A stretch of 64,000 nucleotides of DNA from JANWYT01 sp034437555 (GTDB lineage: Bacteria > Chloroflexota > Anaerolineae > Aggregatilineales > Phototrophicaceae): assembly GCA_034437555.1 (NCBI GenBank), contig DAOTTQ010000029.1, positions 204,963 through 268,962 of the forward strand, written 5' to 3'. Made by a program: the position numbers and the translations under genes. The notes under the pieces were generated by a model, which saw only the letters and a list, made by a program, of their open reading frames with translations, ran no database searches and was not told the origin of the DNA. Below, in pieces: positions 62,206-64,000 of the stretch; position 1 is the first letter of the stretch, and each line of letters opens with the position of its first letter.

Positions 62206-64000
62206 ATGAACAATCGAAGATACCACAAACGAGGTTGGCTCGTTGGGTGGGTTACCGTCTTACTACTTGGTTTAGCGGCCTGTAACTTAGGCGCATCACC
62301 AGACCAAGCCGTAGACCTAACAGCCATCCCGACCAACACAGTAGTATTAACCAGAACGTCACTCCCCAACGAGTTTCCTACACCTGTCACAATTACGCCC
62401 ATTCCGTTCCCAACACGCTCGGCAGGCATTGTGACACAGGTATCCGTATTACCACCTGTTCAGTTTCCTACCAGTAACCCTATTCCTACGAGCATTTTTA
62501 TTTTGTCGCCAACTTCAGGCAACATTATTGCTGGGAACATTCAAGTGGTTGGATCTGCCATCCACCCGCAATTTTTACAATATCGGCTTGAATATGGGCC
62601 CGAACCAAACCCAAGTAACTTATGGTTCCCAATTACGGGTGTTGTTCAAAACACAGTTTTGAATGGCAATTTAGGTATTTGGAATACGACCAGTGGTGGA
62701 ACACCTGATGGCGTTTACCAACTTCGCTTGCGTGTATTCTTACGAGATGGTCGTCAAGAACAAACAACCGTAAACAATATCCGCGTTCAAAATCAAAACC
62801 CAACACCTGTTCCTACTAGCACGCCTAATGTGGCACGCCCTATTGCTGCGTTTACCCAAGATGTTTCTACAGGTAATGCACCACTGGTAGTACGCTTCAC
62901 AAACCAGTCACAAGGTCAGATTACAGCCTACCAGTGGTATTTTGGAGATGGCGTAACTTCTACAGCAAAAGATCCCACATACACCTATCCACGCGCAGGC
63001 ACATATAACATTACCCTGCAAGTCACAGGCCCAGGTGGTACAAGTAACGTTTCAAGACAAATTAGTGTAACGGGTATTAATCCTCCGATTGCTTCTTTTA
63101 CATCAGATAAAGTAAGCGGAACTGCGCCTCTAAGCGTGGTATTCACCAATCGTTCTACCGGTAATATTCGTGCCTACAACTGGGACTTTGGCGATAGCAA
63201 CAACAGCACCGTTGCATCACCAACCCATTTATTCAACACAGTAGGAACTTACAATGTTATTTTGCAAGTTTCCGGGGACGGAGGAACGAGTCGTGTTGTA
63301 AGACAGATTACGGTAAGCAACCCCCAAGTTCCCGCGCCAACCGCATCTTTTACACCCAGCGTTACATCAGGTGATGTACCTCTTACGGTAACGTTTACAA
63401 ATACTTCCAGCGACACAGCAACTCAGTATCTATGGGATTTTAATGGTGACGGCATCACAGATAGCATAGAAAAATCACCAACCCATCAATACACTGTTGC
63501 CGGAAACTACGAAGTAAGATTGACTGTCATTGGCGCAGGTGGTCAAGCTACAGCAACGGCTCAAATTACCGTTCAAAACCCACCACAGGCCCCTGTAGCA
63601 TCCTTCACAGCGTCCCCACTTTCAGGTGATGCACCCTTAACTGTTACATTTACAAATACCACGTCTGGCACGGCGACTTATGTCTGGGATTTCCAGAATG
63701 ATGCCTCTCCAGATAGCACAGAAGCGAATCCTTCGTTTATCTTCACACAGGCAGGTACGTACACTGTTAAACTGACTGCAACTGGAGCAAGTGGCTCAAC
63801 AAGTGCAGAGCAAATAATCAGCGTTACACAGCCGATTGTTGCCCCTGTCGCGGCGTTTACAACCGACGTATCGAGTGGCACAGCCCCCCTAACGGTCGTA
63901 TTCACCAACACCTCATCAGGCACAGTCGATAGCTTCTTGTGGGACTTTGGTGATGGCAATAACAGCACCGAAGCCAACCCCACCCACATTTACGGGACAG
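62206..64000 (+). CDS. PKD-repeat lipoprotein, partial (3' end outside window)
   Basis: An open frame without a stop runs from the ATG at 62206 (GGAAGG at 6 bases) to the window edge, at least 598 residues. The signal peptide ends in lipobox GLAAC (Cys26). A Thr/Pro-rich linker and a beta region (about 95-200, with PDGVYQLRLRV) come next, then at least five PKD domains of about 85 residues with the WDFGDG-type core (WYFGDG, WDFGDS, WDFNGD, WDFQND, WDFGDG) and the recurrent SGxAPLxVxFTN. PKD domains are common in adhesins and secreted hydrolases; whether an enzyme domain follows cannot be seen. It is divergent from the two-component operon. Confidence 0.88.
   Translation, partial: MNNRRYHKRGWLVGWVTVLLLGLAACNLGASPDQAVDLTAIPTNTVVLTRTSLPNEFPTPVTITPIPFPTRSAGIVTQVSVLPPVQFPTSNPIPTSIFILSPTSGNIIAGNIQVVGSAIHPQFLQYRLEYGPEPNPSNLWFPITGVVQNTVLNGNLGIWNTTSGGTPDGVYQLRLRVFLRDGRQEQTTVNNIRVQNQNPTPVPTSTPNVARPIAAFTQDVSTGNAPLVVRFTNQSQGQITAYQWYFGDGVTSTAKDPTYTYPRAGTYNITLQVTGPGGTSNVSRQISVTGINPPIASFTSDKVSGTAPLSVVFTNRSTGNIRAYNWDFGDSNNSTVASPTHLFNTVGTYNVILQVSGDGGTSRVVRQITVSNPQVPAPTASFTPSVTSGDVPLTVTFTNTSSDTATQYLWDFNGDGITDSIEKSPTHQYTVAGNYEVRLTVIGAGGQATATAQITVQNPPQAPVASFTASPLSGDAPLTVTFTNTTSGTATYVWDFQNDASPDSTEANPSFIFTQAGTYTVKLTATGASGSTSAEQIISVTQPIVAPVAAFTTDVSSGTAPLTVVFTNTSSGTVDSFLWDFGDGNNSTEANPTHIYGT

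Overview
The window looks like a stretch of chromosome from a member of the Chloroflexota, most likely Anaerolineae or a relative. This rests on gene content: an archaeal-type mevalonate route with an isopentenyl phosphate kinase, a sulfolipid gene (sqdB), and many secreted lipoprotein, SH3, PKD and L,D-transpeptidase genes. No 16S or other taxonomic marker was compared. Coding density is high, the GC content is moderate, and no insertion sequence, prophage or CRISPR array is visible. Several neighbouring genes overlap at their 3' ends.

Layout. 1-0.9 kb: a secreted polysaccharide deacetylase (-). 0.96-5.1 kb: the upper mevalonate operon (+): class II HMG-CoA reductase, archaeal-type HMG-CoA synthase, a thiolase homologue, and a DUF35-like protein split into two reading frames. 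5.1-8.2 kb: a UgpC/MalK-type ATPase (-), then CinA and a degenerate OMP-decarboxylase-like protein (+). 8.2-14.6 kb: a minus-strand run of a PrsW-like membrane protein, an anchored protein, a protease-like surface protein, TlyA and LepA. 14.7-18 kb: an oligopeptide-type ABC importer without an ATPase. 18-21.7 kb: isopentenyl phosphate kinase, mevalonate kinase and a UbiA prenyltransferase (-), facing a phosphomevalonate decarboxylase candidate (+). Together with the first operon these encode most of an alternative mevalonate pathway; no mevalonate-5-phosphate kinase is seen here.

21.7-28.4 kb: RseP-type protease, HEAT protein, SCP2 protein, and secreted TolB-like, LysM/M23 and SH3 proteins. 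28.4-35.5 kb: A-type Fe-S carrier next to a SufR-like regulator, pheA, asd, sqdB, hisD and an APH-like kinase. 35.5-37.5 kb: hisG and hisZ (-). 37.6-44 kb: two tandem L,D-transpeptidases (-), a large SH3 protein built from duplicated modules, and a TPR protein. 44-49.4 kb: YigZ, an ATPase, tRNA-Glu, trpS, an unknown gene, smpB and a C-terminal processing protease (-). 49.5-52.1 kb: a response regulator/histidine kinase fusion, an anchored protein and tRNA-Leu. 52.2-58.5 kb: plsX, TPR, trmFO, aminotransferase, hflX and a small membrane protein (+). 58.6-62.1 kb: a beta-propeller protein with a two-component pair (-). 62.2 kb to the end: a PKD lipoprotein cut by the window edge.

The most unusual signal is in the upper mevalonate operon. 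The thiolase homologue lacks the nucleophilic cysteine and one catalytic histidine, and the DUF35 partner has lost its zinc-ribbon cysteines and is interrupted by an in-frame TAG codon with a new ribosome binding site behind it. This suggests a remodelled, possibly non-catalytic version of the archaeal thiolase/HMG-CoA synthase/DUF35 complex. Other probable pseudo-enzymes are the CinA C-terminal domain, the OMP-decarboxylase-like protein beside it and the protease with Thr in place of Ser.
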